A stretch of 64,000 nt of DNA from NCBI GenBank assembly GCA_050953005.1, contig JBMNLV010000005.1, forward strand, positions 1-64,000, read 5' to 3'. The first letter of the stretch is position 1; each line of letters begins with the position of its first letter. A program made the translations under genes and the position numbers. The notes beneath the pieces are model-generated. The model was given only the letters and a program-made list of their open reading frames with translations. It was not told the origin of the DNA and did no database searches. Below are positions 17,077 to 26,216 of this stretch, piece after piece. Source of the stretch: UBA6115 sp050953005 (lineage in GTDB: Bacteria; Bacillota; Clostridia; Christensenellales; Aristaeellaceae).

Positions 17077-20000
17077 ATGAGGATACAATTTAAACACCAA
17101 AAATTCCAAGCGGATGCCGCCAAGGCAGTCGTTGATGTATTTGCGGGTCAGCCTTATTTGACCCCTTCCTATATGATGGATAAGGGGCTTGGGCAAACAA
17201 TGATCACGGAGGAAACGGATTTTACCGGTTGGAGCAATCATCGCATTATCCCGGAGCTGAATGATGAGCGGATTTTAGCACAGCTGCAGAAGATTCAGCG
17301 AGCCAATCAAATTGAACCGTCTTCCAAGCTTGAAGGCAGAGACAATGGCTACAACCTGACAATCGAGATGGAAACCGGTGTAGGCAAAACCTATACCTAC
17401 ATCAAAACCATGTACGAGCTGAACCGGGCCTATGGCTGGAGCAAGTACATCGTTGTGGTGCCGAGCGTCGCTATCCGTGAAGGTGTATATAAATCTTTTC
17501 AAATGACGCAGGAGCACTTCGCTGAGGAATATGGTAAGAAGATTCGCTTTTTTATCTACAATTCCTCACAGCTTACGGAGATTGATCGCTTTGCGTCGGA
17601 TAGCTCCATCAACGTGATGATTATTAATTCCCAGGCGTTTAATGCCAGAGGCAAGGATGCCAGAAGAATTTATATGAAGCTGGATGAGTTCCGCTCCCGC
17701 AGGCCGATAGATATTATCGCTAAAACAAACCCGATACTGATTATTGATGAGCCCCAGTCGGTGGAAGGCAAGCAGACGAAGGAACGCCTGAAGGAATTCC
17801 GCCCGCTTCTCACTTTACGATATTCCGCTACGCATAAATCGGACAGCATTTACAACATGATCTATCGCCTGGACGCGATGGAAGCGTACAACAAGCGTCT
17901 TGTTAAGAAAATTGCGGTGAAAGGCATCGCGGAAACCGGAAGCACTGCCACCAACAGCTATGTGTATCTTGAAAGCATCAACCTTTCCAAAAGTGACCCA
18001 ACGGCTACCCTACAGTTTGATGTAAAGCAAGCCACCGGCGCCAAGCCGAAGAGCCGCATTGTAAAGATTGGCGATAACCTGTACGACTATTCCAACGGTC
18101 TGGAAGAATATAGAAACGGTTTTGTAGTGAAATCCATTGATGGCCGGGATGATTCGGTAGAGTTTTTGAACGGCATCAAAATCTATGCTGGTGATGTAAT
18201 CGGCAAGGTTGATGAGGACCAGCTGCGCCGTATTCAAATCCGTGAAACGATTCTTTCCCATGTGCAAAGAGAACGCCAGCTGTTTTATAAGGGTATTAAG
18301 GTGCTAAGCCTGTTTTTTATTGACGAGGTTGCCAATTACCGCCAGTATGACGCTGCCGGTCAAGCAGTGGATGGTAAATACGCGAAAATGTTCGAGGAAG
18401 AGTATGAGGATATCGTCGGCAATTTTCAGCTTTCTTTCGGTGAGGATGATTACATCCAATACCTGAGCAGCATCAAAGCATCCAAAACCCATGCCGGATA
18501 CTTTTCCGTGGATGGCAAGGGGAAAATGATCAACAGCAAGGTTGGCAGACGAGAAACAACCTCTGATGACGTTAGCGCCTATGAGTTGATTATGAAAAAC
18601 AAAGAGCTTCTTTTAGACCGTGACCCGAAGAAGTCGCCTGTGCGCTTTATCTTTTCGCACTCCGCTTTGCGGGAGGGCTGGGATAATCCGAACGTATTCC
18701 AGATTTGCACGCTGAAGCAGAGCAGCAGCGATGTGCGGAAACGTCAGGAAGTGGGGCGTGGCCTGCGCCTGTGCGTCAATCAGGATGGTGAGCGCATGGA
18801 TACCAACGCACTAGGAAATGATGTTCATAATATCAACGTGCTGACGGTTATCGCCAGCGAAAGCTATGAATCCTTCGCAAAGGGGCTACAGACCGAAATG
18901 GCTGAAGCGGTGGCGGACCGTCCACGCGCGGTTACTGTGGAACTGTTTGTTGGTAAGGTGATCAAAGATGACAGGGGCAATGAGCAGGTGATTGACCAGG
19001 ATACAGCCTCCGCGATTCACTACGATATGATCATCAACGGCTATATCGACCGAAAGGGTGTACTGACAGATAAGTACTACGAAGACAAGGCCAATGGCGA
19101 AATTAAAGTAGCCGAAGAAGTTGCCGATTCCGCGGCGTCCGTTCTTGAAATTGTTGATTCCATCTACGATGCTCGCAGCATGCAGCCGGAGAATGCCCGC
19201 AGCAACAATATAGAGCTTCAGATTGATGAAGACAAAATGGCGATGCCGGAATTCAAAGCGCTCTGGTCGAAAATCAACGCAAAGTCTGTGTATGTAGTAG
19301 ACTTTGATACAGAGGAGCTGGTTCGAAAATCCATTGCGTCTCTTGACAGCAAGCTGCGTGTTTCAAAGATTTACTTCCGTGTTGAAACCGGTGTGATGGA
19401 TACGATTAAGTCTAAAGACGAGTTGCTATCCGGCGCTTCCTTTGTGAAGGAAGAATCCGCCAGCTACGGTGTGACCATCACGGCAAATTCCAACGTGAAG
19501 TATGACCTGGTCGGAAAATTGGTCGATGAAACAGGACTGACAAGAAGGGCAATTATTGCAATCCTTCAAGGCATCCAGCCGCATGTTTTCGACCAGTTTA
19601 AAGACAACCCCGAGGAATTTATTTTGAAGGCGGCTGGTTTAATCAACGACCAGAAGGCCACAGCGATTATTGAGCACATAACTTACGATGTTCTTGAAGA
19701 CCATTACGAGATGGATGTGTTCACAGCACCGACCATCAAGGGCAAACTGGGCACGAATGCAATGAAAGTCAAGAAGCATCTGTACGACCATGTCGTATAT
19801 GATTCCGGCGTTGAGCGCGATTTTGCTACTGACTTGGACACCAATACCGATATCGCCGTTTATGTGAAACTGCCGGATGGATTCTGTATTTCTACTCCAG
19901 TGGGACTCTACAATCCCGACTGGGCGATTGCTTTTTATGAAGGCAAGGTAAAACATATTTATTTTGTGGCGGAAACAAAAGGCTCCATGAGTTCCATGCA

Positions 20001-20127
20001 GTTAAGGCTGATTGAGGAATCCAAAATCCACTGCGCAAGGGAGCACTTCAAAGCGATTTCCAATGGCAATGTGGTATATGATGTCGTGAACAGCTATAAG
20101 TCTTTATTGGAGAAAGTGATGAGGTAA
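17077..20127 (+). CDS. res: Type III restriction endonuclease subunit (Res)
   Basis: A 1016-residue protein. The superfamily II helicase core has Walker A METGVGKTYT (about 100), motif II DEPQ (about 225) and motif VI EVGRGLRL (about 560). The C-terminal nuclease domain has the PD-(D/E)xK signature PDWAIAFYEG...FVAETKG (about 947-967). Res cuts DNA after ATP-driven sliding from two head-to-head Mod sites and needs Mod for specificity. No frameshift or loss of key residues is seen, so the system looks functional. The preceding gene ends 30 bp upstream; AGGA precedes the ATG by 6-7 nt. Confidence 0.93.
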   Translation: MRIQFKHQKFQADAAKAVVDVFAGQPYLTPSYMMDKGLGQTMITEETDFTGWSNHRIIPELNDERILAQLQKIQRANQIEPSSKLEGRDNGYNLTIEMETGVGKTYTYIKTMYELNRAYGWSKYIVVVPSVAIREGVYKSFQMTQEHFAEEYGKKIRFFIYNSSQLTEIDRFASDSSINVMIINSQAFNARGKDARRIYMKLDEFRSRRPIDIIAKTNPILIIDEPQSVEGKQTKERLKEFRPLLTLRYSATHKSDSIYNMIYRLDAMEAYNKRLVKKIAVKGIAETGSTATNSYVYLESINLSKSDPTATLQFDVKQATGAKPKSRIVKIGDNLYDYSNGLEEYRNGFVVKSIDGRDDSVEFLNGIKIYAGDVIGKVDEDQLRRIQIRETILSHVQRERQLFYKGIKVLSLFFIDEVANYRQYDAAGQAVDGKYAKMFEEEYEDIVGNFQLSFGEDDYIQYLSSIKASKTHAGYFSVDGKGKMINSKVGRRETTSDDVSAYELIMKNKELLLDRDPKKSPVRFIFSHSALREGWDNPNVFQICTLKQSSSDVRKRQEVGRGLRLCVNQDGERMDTNALGNDVHNINVLTVIASESYESFAKGLQTEMAEAVADRPRAVTVELFVGKVIKDDRGNEQVIDQDTASAIHYDMIINGYIDRKGVLTDKYYEDKANGEIKVAEEVADSAASVLEIVDSIYDARSMQPENARSNNIELQIDEDKMAMPEFKALWSKINAKSVYVVDFDTEELVRKSIASLDSKLRVSKIYFRVETGVMDTIKSKDELLSGASFVKEESASYGVTITANSNVKYDLVGKLVDETGLTRRAIIAILQGIQPHVFDQFKDNPEEFILKAAGLINDQKATAIIEHITYDVLEDHYEMDVFTAPTIKGKLGTNAMKVKKHLYDHVVYDSGVERDFATDLDTNTDIAVYVKLPDGFCISTPVGLYNPDWAIAFYEGKVKHIYFVAETKGSMSSMQLRLIEESKIHCAREHFKAISNGNVVYDVVNSYKSLLEKVMR

Positions 20128-20142
20128 GCGGCGGGAAAAACC

Positions 20143-20220
20143 GTGAGCATCGAAGTCTTGAAAAATTTAGACCGCAATATCGGGAAAATGATGGATTTTA
20201 TTCCAGAGGGAGACAAATAG
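20143..20220 (+). CDS. Possible 25-residue mini-ORF coupled to tcmP
   Basis: GTG at 20143 opens a frame reading VSIEVLKNLDRNIGKMMDFI and ending with TAG, whose G is the first base of the tcmP GTG start (TAGTG). The overlap and protein-like composition suggest translational coupling. It could equally be the relic of a longer gene or chance. The ribosome site (GGCGGG) is weak. Confidence 0.3.
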   Translation: MSIEVLKNLDRNIGKMMDFIPEGDK

Positions 20221-21332
20221 TGATCAGCAGAAAAGAAATAATCGATCGCGCTAATCCACACACGATTAAGAAGTTTGAATTGGTCGAAAAGTATGTAGAA
20301 GCGTGGGCGCACAAGCTACTTCAATATCAATACTGCTCTGAGCTCGTTTTTATTGATTGTATGTCCAACTGCGGAGAATATGTCGATGACAATGACAACC
20401 AGGTATTTGGCATACCAGTTCGTGTTGCAAGGTACCTCCGGAAGGTTGCGGGGCAGTATCCTCACAAGCAAATTAACCTGTATTTTAGTGACCTGTGTGC
20501 TGCTAAAACAGACCATTTAAAAGGCCTGATGCCGAATGAAAGTAGCAATTTTCATGTGCATATTACGAATGAGGACGGGAACGAACTGGCTAAGCGTTTA
20601 GGACAAACGATGTTTATGTCCGACCAAAAGCACTGCCTACTCGTTTACGACCCGTATGAGGCCACTATTGACTGGGATGCAATTATGCTATTCATCAACA
20701 ATTGGAGTGAAGTTATTCTTAATCATATGGTTTCTGATCCTATGCGAGCAGTAAAAATGGTAAAGAGTGAAGAAGCCAGGAATAAATACGAAAATACTTA
20801 TTTGACAACTCTTGAAAACCTTATTCCTTATGGAAGCGATAGAGCTGCTTATGAAAAACGCGTTGAGGATATAATCATGGCTTTGCGCTTCAATCGTTCG
20901 CGCAAGTATTATATTGCAGCTTTTCCATTCTTTAATGAGAAAAATGCAATTGTTTATAATTTGATTCACTGCACGAGCAACATTGAGGGGTTCAAATTAT
21001 ATAAGAAGTCTGCTTGGAAGACCTTTGGTGGTAAATCCTCAACAAAGAACACCCATGGTAAAGAAAATCAGTTTATGCTGGATTTTGAAGGAAAAGGAAC
21101 GGTAAGAACTTATACCGATGAGTGTTGCTTTTATATAAAAGATATTGCTGAATTTCTTCAGAAGTCCTTCAACGGAAGAGCCAATGTTCCTCTGAACGAT
21201 ATATGGACATACCTTGACAATCATCCGATTTTTCCTTCCGATGGATTCAAGCCTCAGATAAAAGATGAATTGAAACAAAACCACGGTGCTATCGTGAGCA
21301 GAAGCACAATAAGTTTTGTGGATAGGAGCTGA
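20220..21332 (+). CDS. tcmP: Three-Cys-motif partner protein TcmP
   Basis: A 370-residue protein matching the TcmP family from memory: an N-terminal FELVEKYVEAWAHKL...LVFIDCMSNCGEY opening, a central FSDLCAAKTDHLKGL region with methyltransferase-like strand order, and LLVYDPYEATIDWDAI. The family is defined by its pairing with a protein bearing a three-cysteine motif, and that partner is the next gene, 4 bp downstream. The molecular function has not been shown to my knowledge. The start is a GTG overlapping an upstream stop codon. Its place directly after res, in the same direction, suggests that it belongs to the same transcript. Confidence 0.75.
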   Translation: MISRKEIIDRANPHTIKKFELVEKYVEAWAHKLLQYQYCSELVFIDCMSNCGEYVDDNDNQVFGIPVRVARYLRKVAGQYPHKQINLYFSDLCAAKTDHLKGLMPNESSNFHVHITNEDGNELAKRLGQTMFMSDQKHCLLVYDPYEATIDWDAIMLFINNWSEVILNHMVSDPMRAVKMVKSEEARNKYENTYLTTLENLIPYGSDRAAYEKRVEDIIMALRFNRSRKYYIAAFPFFNEKNAIVYNLIHCTSNIEGFKLYKKSAWKTFGGKSSTKNTHGKENQFMLDFEGKGTVRTYTDECCFYIKDIAEFLQKSFNGRANVPLNDIWTYLDNHPIFPSDGFKPQIKDELKQNHGAIVSRSTISFVDRS

Positions 21333-21336
21333 TTCC

Positions 21337-22110
21337 ATGAAGAAGGTAAAAGGTTATATTAAAAGAAAAACCATGCTCTACAAAACCGGTGTGGAGTATG
21401 GCGATTATACGATGAATCATGTACAAGGATGCGCCCATGGCTGCAAATACCCATGCTATGCTTTTATGCTGAAGAAACGGTTCGGCCAGGTAAAAACCTA
21501 TGAAGAGTGGTTGGAGCCGTATCTTGTATCCAATACTCTCGAACTGCTGGAAAAGGAAATACCAAAACTGAAGGATAAAATCAAATCAGTACAGCTGTGC
21601 TTTTCAACGGACCCGTTTATGTATCAGTATCCCGAAATCGAGAAAATGAGCATAGTAGCAATCAAGAAACTGAATGCTGCTGGAATCAAGTGTTCTGTGC
21701 TAACGAAAGGAATTTTGCCAATTGAACTGGCTGACCTGTCCGAACAGAACGAATACGGAATTACTTTAATATCCACAAATGAGGCATTTAGAAAACGCAT
21801 GGAGCCTGGAGCTGCTCCTTGGAAAAAGCGACTTGCTGCATTAAGAGCCTTGCATGATGCAGGGAGAAAAACCTGGGTAAGTATTGAGCCGTTTCCAACT
21901 CCTAATATTGTTAGACAGAATCTGCAGAAGTTGCTGGAAGAAGTGCAATTCGTTGATCGAATCATATTTGGCCGGATGAATTACAGCACTAAAGTTACTG
22001 CTTATTCGCTTTACAAACAGTTTTTTAATGACAAGGCGGCGGAAGTAATCGAGTTCTGTAATGAGCATGACATCAGTTACCATATTAAAGAAGGAACAAT
22101 AACGAAATAA
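21337..22110 (+). CDS. Radical SAM-like three-cysteine protein, TcmP partner
   Basis: A 257-residue protein. Near the N-terminus is GCAHGCKYPCYAFML with cysteines 32, 36 and 40 (CX3CX3C), the expected ligands of a [4Fe-4S] cluster. The rest resembles the spore-photoproduct-lyase side of the radical SAM superfamily (LCFSTDPFMYQYPE, then VLTKGILPIE, ISTNEAFRKRMEPGAAPWKKR). The ATG at 21337 has AGGAG 9-10 nt upstream; the upstream frame start at 21316 lacks one. With TcmP it would form an oxygen-sensitive enzyme pair, perhaps modifying nucleic acid. Substrate unknown. It ends the defence-like operon. Confidence 0.7.
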   Translation: MKKVKGYIKRKTMLYKTGVEYGDYTMNHVQGCAHGCKYPCYAFMLKKRFGQVKTYEEWLEPYLVSNTLELLEKEIPKLKDKIKSVQLCFSTDPFMYQYPEIEKMSIVAIKKLNAAGIKCSVLTKGILPIELADLSEQNEYGITLISTNEAFRKRMEPGAAPWKKRLAALRALHDAGRKTWVSIEPFPTPNIVRQNLQKLLEEVQFVDRIIFGRMNYSTKVTAYSLYKQFFNDKAAEVIEFCNEHDISYHIKEGTITK

Positions 22111-22180
22111 AAGGTGTTTTTTCTGTTGCGTAAATTTGACGCCTCAGTTGTATTCGCCATAATTCCCCAAACCGAATTTA

Positions 22181-22228
22181 CTTTAACTCTGTTAAAGGGT
22201 TGATATATCCTTAAGTTTCAGCTATAAT
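22181..22228 (+). promoter_or_regulatory. Promoter and putative operator of the XRE/Bro-N/recombinase genes
   Basis: TTGATA (22200-22205) and TATAAT (22223-22228) are spaced 17 bp. Just upstream is a perfect inverted repeat CTTTAAC-TCT-GTTAAAG (22181-22197), a likely site for the XRE repressor encoded next, allowing autoregulation. Confidence 0.65.
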
Positions 22229-22253
22229 CAAATCATCTACAGAGGGAGGACTT

Positions 22254-22610
22254 ATGTTAAAGCTCATCGGTCAACGTCTTCTTATGTTAAGGGAAAGTGT
22301 CGGTTTTTCTCAGAAGAAAATAGCCAAACTTTTCGGCGTGGGACAATCCAGCATCTATCGCTACGAAAGCGGAGAAGCCTCTGCTCCCTATCATGTTTTA
22401 ATTCAGTATGCGGATTTCTTCGATGTCTCACTGGACTATATCTATGGCAGAACAGATGCTCCACAGGGAAAGCTTTATGAAGGTAAAGCCAAAATCAACA
22501 TCAGTAATCCAGAGATGGAAAAATTTATTGAGATGTGTTTTGATCCCAAGTCTCCAATGAACAAAAGATTAAAGGATACCCTCAGACAGATGTTTAAGGA
22601 AGGGAATTAA
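22254..22610 (+). CDS. XRE-family transcriptional regulator
   Basis: A 118-residue protein. The N-terminal HTH (RLLMLRESVGFSQKKIAKLF, then SSIYRYESGEASAP) and VLIQYADFFDVSLDYIYGRT are classic XRE features. The C-terminal about 45 residues are predicted helical and may dimerize. GGGAGGAC precedes the ATG. The stop abuts the ATG of the Bro-N gene (TAA ATG). It probably represses its own promoter through the inverted repeat at 22181 and so controls the recombinase downstream, like a lysogeny-type switch. Confidence 0.85.
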   Translation: MLKLIGQRLLMLRESVGFSQKKIAKLFGVGQSSIYRYESGEASAPYHVLIQYADFFDVSLDYIYGRTDAPQGKLYEGKAKINISNPEMEKFIEMCFDPKSPMNKRLKDTLRQMFKEGN

Positions 22611-23489
22611 ATGACAGATCATAACATCCAGCTATTTGAGAACAAACAAATCCGCACTGCCTGGGATGAAGAGAAACAACAATGGTATTTCTCAGTTGTG
22701 GATGTAGTGGAAGTGCTTACGGAACAACCAGATACCCGTCGTGCAGCGAAGTATTGGAGTGTTCTAAAAGCCCGGATGAAGAAAGAAGGCAATCAGTTGA
22801 CTACAAATTGTAGGCAACTGAAAATGACTTCAGCAGACGGAAAGCGTTACCTTACCGATGTGGCTGACACCGAACAACTGCTTCGTATCATCCAGTCTAT
22901 CCCCTCGCCTAAAGCGGAGCCTTTCAAAATGTGGCTGGCACAGGTAGGGCGTGAGCGCATTGACGAGACCATAGACCCAGAGTTGACCATAGATCGCGCC
23001 TTGACTACTTACCTGAAAAAGGGTTATTCGCGGGAATGGATTAACCAACGCTTGCAGGCGATACAGGTGCGCAAAGAATTAACAGATGAATGGGACAGCC
23101 GTGGTGTTCAGAAGGGTGTGGAATACGCCATCCTGACGGATGAAATCAGCCGCGCCTGGTCGGGAATGACCACCAGACAGTATAAGAATCTGAAGGGTTT
23201 GAAAAAAGAAAACCTCCGCGACAACATGAGCACCCTGGAACTGGTGCTGACCATGTTGGCGGAGGCAACGACAACCGAAATATCCAAACAGAAGAATCCT
23301 AGAACATTTTCAGAAAACAAGGAAGTAGCTAAATCTGGTGGCGAGGCGGCAGGAGAAGCCCGAAAAGCTGTAGAAGCAAGGACGGGTGTACCGGTGATAA
23401 CACCCAAAACGGCAATCGATTTTACTAAGCTGATAGATGGTGTTCATAAGGATGATGACAACGAAGAAGGTGGTGACACAGACGTATGA
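22611..23489 (+). CDS. Bro-N domain protein (antirepressor/DinD-like)
   Basis: A 292-residue protein. The Bro-N domain at about 1-120 includes IRTAWDEEKQQWYFSVVDVV and PSPKAEPFKMWLAQVGRERI, as in phage antirepressors and DinD. The C-terminal part is helical and acidic at the end. In phages such proteins antagonise repressors; DinD in E. coli inhibits RecA. Its position between an XRE repressor and a recombinase supports an anti-repressor role that would trigger excision. The start follows the XRE stop directly, and the TGA overlaps the recombinase ATG by 4 nt. Confidence 0.8.
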   Translation: MTDHNIQLFENKQIRTAWDEEKQQWYFSVVDVVEVLTEQPDTRRAAKYWSVLKARMKKEGNQLTTNCRQLKMTSADGKRYLTDVADTEQLLRIIQSIPSPKAEPFKMWLAQVGRERIDETIDPELTIDRALTTYLKKGYSREWINQRLQAIQVRKELTDEWDSRGVQKGVEYAILTDEISRAWSGMTTRQYKNLKGLKKENLRDNMSTLELVLTMLAEATTTEISKQKNPRTFSENKEVAKSGGEAAGEARKAVEARTGVPVITPKTAIDFTKLIDGVHKDDDNEEGGDTDV

Positions 23490-25156
23490 AAGCAGTGATT
23501 TATGCCCGTTATTCCTCAGACAGCCAGCGGGAGGAATCCATTGAAGGCCAGCTTCGTGAGTGCACTGCCTTTGCAGAAAAGAACGGCATCACTGTCTTGA
23601 GGCACTATATTGATCGTGCATATTCTGCCAAGACAGATAATCGTCCTGAATTCCAGAACATGATTAAGGACAGCGGCAAAAAACTGTTTGATATTGTTAT
23701 CGTATGGAAGCTGGATCGCTTTGCACGAAACAGGTATGACAGCGCAAGATATAAATCAATTCTGAAAAAGAACGGTGTCAAAGTAGTGTCTGCCACTGAG
23801 GTCATCTCCGATGGCGCAGAAGGCATCATTCTGGAATCTGTATTGGAAGGCTATGCGGAGTACTATTCTGCCGACCTTTCTGAAAAGGTTATCCGTGGCA
23901 TGACAGACAATGCCTTGAAGGCTAAGTCCACAGGCGGTACCCGTCCGATTGGATATTTGATTAACAGCGAGCAACGCTTTGAAATCGACCCGCTGACAGC
24001 ACCTTATGTTCTGGAAGCCTTTAAACGCTATGATGAAGGTCACACACTAAAAGAAATTCGCGACTGGCTCAATGCGCAAGGAGTCAGGAACAACCTGGGA
24101 AAACCTATGCAGTATGGCAGTGTTGGGCACTTATTAAAGAACAAACGATACACAGGAGAGCTGCGCTATCGGGATGTAGTGATACCTGATGGTATCCCAG
24201 CGATTGTGCCAGCAGATCTGTTTGAACGGGTACAGCAAAAGATGGAGAAGAATAGAAAAGCTCCAGCCAGGCATAAGGCAGAGGATGATTATCTGCTGAC
24301 TACCAAGCTCTTTTGTGGTTACTGCGGCCTTTATATGTGCGGAGAAAGCGGCACCAGCCGCACCATGCGGGTACACCATTATTATAAGTGCGTAGGCGTA
24401 AAGAAACGGAAAATTTGTAAAAAGAAATCCATCCGGAAACAGTGGCTGGAAGATTTGGTTATTAACGCCACTATGAAGATGGTGATGGATGATAAAGCGA
24501 TAGATGCCATCGTATCAAAGCTGATAGAGTTGCAGGATAGGGAATCCACAGAACTGCCCCACTATGAAAGACAGCTCCGGGAAGCGAACATTGGCATCAA
24601 TAACCTGCTTAATGCTATCCAACAGGGTATTTTGACCTCATCCACAAAGCAAAGGCTGGAAGAGCTGGAAGCCATCAAGGAGGACATGGAAATCAAGATT
24701 GCCAGCGAGCAACTGCAAAAGCCCAAGATCAGTGAAGAGTTCATGCGGTTTTACCTACATAAGTTCCGCACCTTGGATGTCACCAAAAAGGAACACAGGA
24801 AAATGCTGGTAGATACCTTCATTAACGCCATCTTCTTGTATGATGATAAAGTAGTCATCACCTTCAACTACAGGGAAGGCGGGAAAACCATCACTCTTGG
24901 GGATGTAACGAGTTCGGATATGGATTTGGCTGGTGCACCAAGGAATCCCTTGAGTTTTCAGGGGATTTTCTGTTTTTCAATGCCATATTGTATACAACGT
25001 TTCAAAAGTACTGGACAGGCGGATATTATGACTAATCAGGGTGGTCTTTGCAGTAACTATTTGGTACACTATGCCTTGGAATGGAAGCCGTTAGCCCGGA
25101 GCGCCCTGAGGAGATTATCCGGGAAGCCGTGGCCGGGATCCGGGTGGAGGCCCTGA
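23486..25156 (+). CDS. Large serine recombinase (integrase of the island)
   Basis: A 556-residue protein. The resolvase catalytic domain (1-150) has YARYSSDSQ with the nucleophile probably Ser10, and KLDRFARNRYDSA. Next come a recombinase domain (about 160-270), a zinc ribbon (CGYCGLYMCGESG then YYKCVGVKKRKICKKK) and a coiled coil (about 355-410). It would integrate and excise the element with short att cores. Residues after about 485 (from GAPRNPLSFQG) look unlike the family and run into GC-rich, host-like sequence by about 25,080. The attachment junction is therefore probably inside the 3' end of this frame, and the last 30 or so codons are host DNA. Confidence 0.9.
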   Translation: MKAVIYARYSSDSQREESIEGQLRECTAFAEKNGITVLRHYIDRAYSAKTDNRPEFQNMIKDSGKKLFDIVIVWKLDRFARNRYDSARYKSILKKNGVKVVSATEVISDGAEGIILESVLEGYAEYYSADLSEKVIRGMTDNALKAKSTGGTRPIGYLINSEQRFEIDPLTAPYVLEAFKRYDEGHTLKEIRDWLNAQGVRNNLGKPMQYGSVGHLLKNKRYTGELRYRDVVIPDGIPAIVPADLFERVQQKMEKNRKAPARHKAEDDYLLTTKLFCGYCGLYMCGESGTSRTMRVHHYYKCVGVKKRKICKKKSIRKQWLEDLVINATMKMVMDDKAIDAIVSKLIELQDRESTELPHYERQLREANIGINNLLNAIQQGILTSSTKQRLEELEAIKEDMEIKIASEQLQKPKISEEFMRFYLHKFRTLDVTKKEHRKMLVDTFINAIFLYDDKVVITFNYREGGKTITLGDVTSSDMDLAGAPRNPLSFQGIFCFSMPYCIQRFKSTGQADIMTNQGGLCSNYLVHYALEWKPLARSALRRLSGKPWPGSGWRP

Positions 25157-25212
25157 AAGGCGGAAAACCCGGGAGCTGAACCCGGATATAATAACTTTGT
25201 CGCGGAGGAGTA

Positions 25213-25701
25213 ATGGGCATTATCGTACTTGTGGGCGGGTGCATCTTGCTGTGCAAAAAGCTTATCAATAAATACAATCAAAAAGACAAGAAGAACGCGG
25301 AAGAAGAGGAAAGCCTGCGGCGTGCTGAGCGCAATCATGCTGCCCCGGCCTGCGAGGCGTCAAAGGTTTCCCTGCCTCTTACGATGAACGGCGCGCCGCA
25401 GGCTGATCAATATAACAAAAAAGAGCTGGCAATGGCGGGCAAGCTGCTGGCCCGAGGCAGGCTGACTGCCAATTCAGGCGCGGACGCCCAGGAAAACATC
25501 AGCGCGCTGTCTGACGGCGATGAGGTTTATGTGGAATATGATTACGAGAAAGACCGCTATGAGGTCCATGAATTTGACTATATTGGATGCCTGCCCAAAC
25601 ATCTTGTGGAGTACGCGGGGACAGCTATATTCCGCGTTCTGGAAACCGGCGGGACCGGCAGCGGAAGGCTGTATGTGGTTGTCGGGGCATACGAAAACTG
25701 A
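25213..25701 (+). CDS. Small single-pass membrane protein of unknown function
   Basis: A 162-residue protein. An N-terminal hydrophobic helix (MGIIVLVGGCILLCKKLI) is followed by a charged, probably coiled segment and a soluble C-terminal domain of beta character (DGDEVYVEYDYEKDRYEVHE, then LYVVVGAYEN). A good GGAGGAG lies before the ATG. Codon use is GC-rich like the backbone, so it is the first chromosomal gene to the right of the island. No family recognised and no clear operon partner. Confidence 0.6.
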   Translation: MGIIVLVGGCILLCKKLINKYNQKDKKNAEEEESLRRAERNHAAPACEASKVSLPLTMNGAPQADQYNKKELAMAGKLLARGRLTANSGADAQENISALSDGDEVYVEYDYEKDRYEVHEFDYIGCLPKHLVEYAGTAIFRVLETGGTGSGRLYVVVGAYEN

Positions 25702-25839
25702 TAGCAGGATATAGAAAACCGCAGTTTATCGCTTACGGAAGAACGGATTTTGCAAATTAATGACCTCCCGCGAACGCCTTGGGCAACCGGCTACTGTCGC
25801 GGCCCGGCAAGCCGCCGGACAGCCAAAAGAAGACAGTCA

Positions 25840-26109
25840 ATGAAGATCAATAAAACGAGCTTCGCGGTCCTCTACTGGGTCACGGCCATCATTCTGGTCA
25901 TCGTTGCCGCGAACGCCAGGGAAGTTGAGCCTTTGGTGGCGGTCCTGTCGCTGGCGCTGTTCGGATGGCCTGTCCGGCGCAGAATTTCCAACGATGTTAT
26001 CATGCCGCGCTTTGACAGCGTGATTGATTTTGAAGTTCACAGCAGCGGGAACCGCAGCGGTGAGATCATAAATTTCGGCGCTTCGTTCACGGCGAGGTTC
26101 AGGGTATAA
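25840..26109 (+). CDS. Small membrane protein, possibly truncated
   Basis: An 89-residue frame from ATG 25840. A hydrophobic segment (SFAVLYWVTAIILVIVAANA) is followed by a second weaker one (LVAVLSLALFGWPV) and a beta-like tail. The longer frame from 25750 has no ribosome site and an improbable N-terminus. The abrupt end and the damaged neighbour downstream suggest that this region is decaying. No family recognised. Confidence 0.4.
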   Translation: MKINKTSFAVLYWVTAIILVIVAANAREVEPLVAVLSLALFGWPVRRRISNDVIMPRFDSVIDFEVHSSGNRSGEIINFGASFTARFRV

Positions 26110-26216
26110 GCTGTAGGGCTCCTGTGAACATCTTGGGCAGACATCCCGCAACTGCGGCGTTATCATTGACCTGACCATTTTAAGTGATGGTGACGCGACA
26201 GATGGTTCTTAACTTG

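Noticed and set aside
9763..22110. Assignment of the operon to DISARM or BREX
   Set aside because: No DrmB, PglZ, BrxL or complete PglX is present. The only pglX-like piece is a fragment in a separate repeat composite. Intact Mod and Res define a type III system.
5321..24990. AATGCCAT shared by the left hairpin (5324) and the recombinase 3' end (24979) as an att core
   Set aside because: Eight bases are expected by chance at this scale, and flanking sequence does not match. The true core needs an empty-site comparison.
23486..25156. Serine recombinase as part of the defence-like operon
   Set aside because: It has its own promoter, operator and XRE/Bro-N genes and is the standard integration module of such islands.
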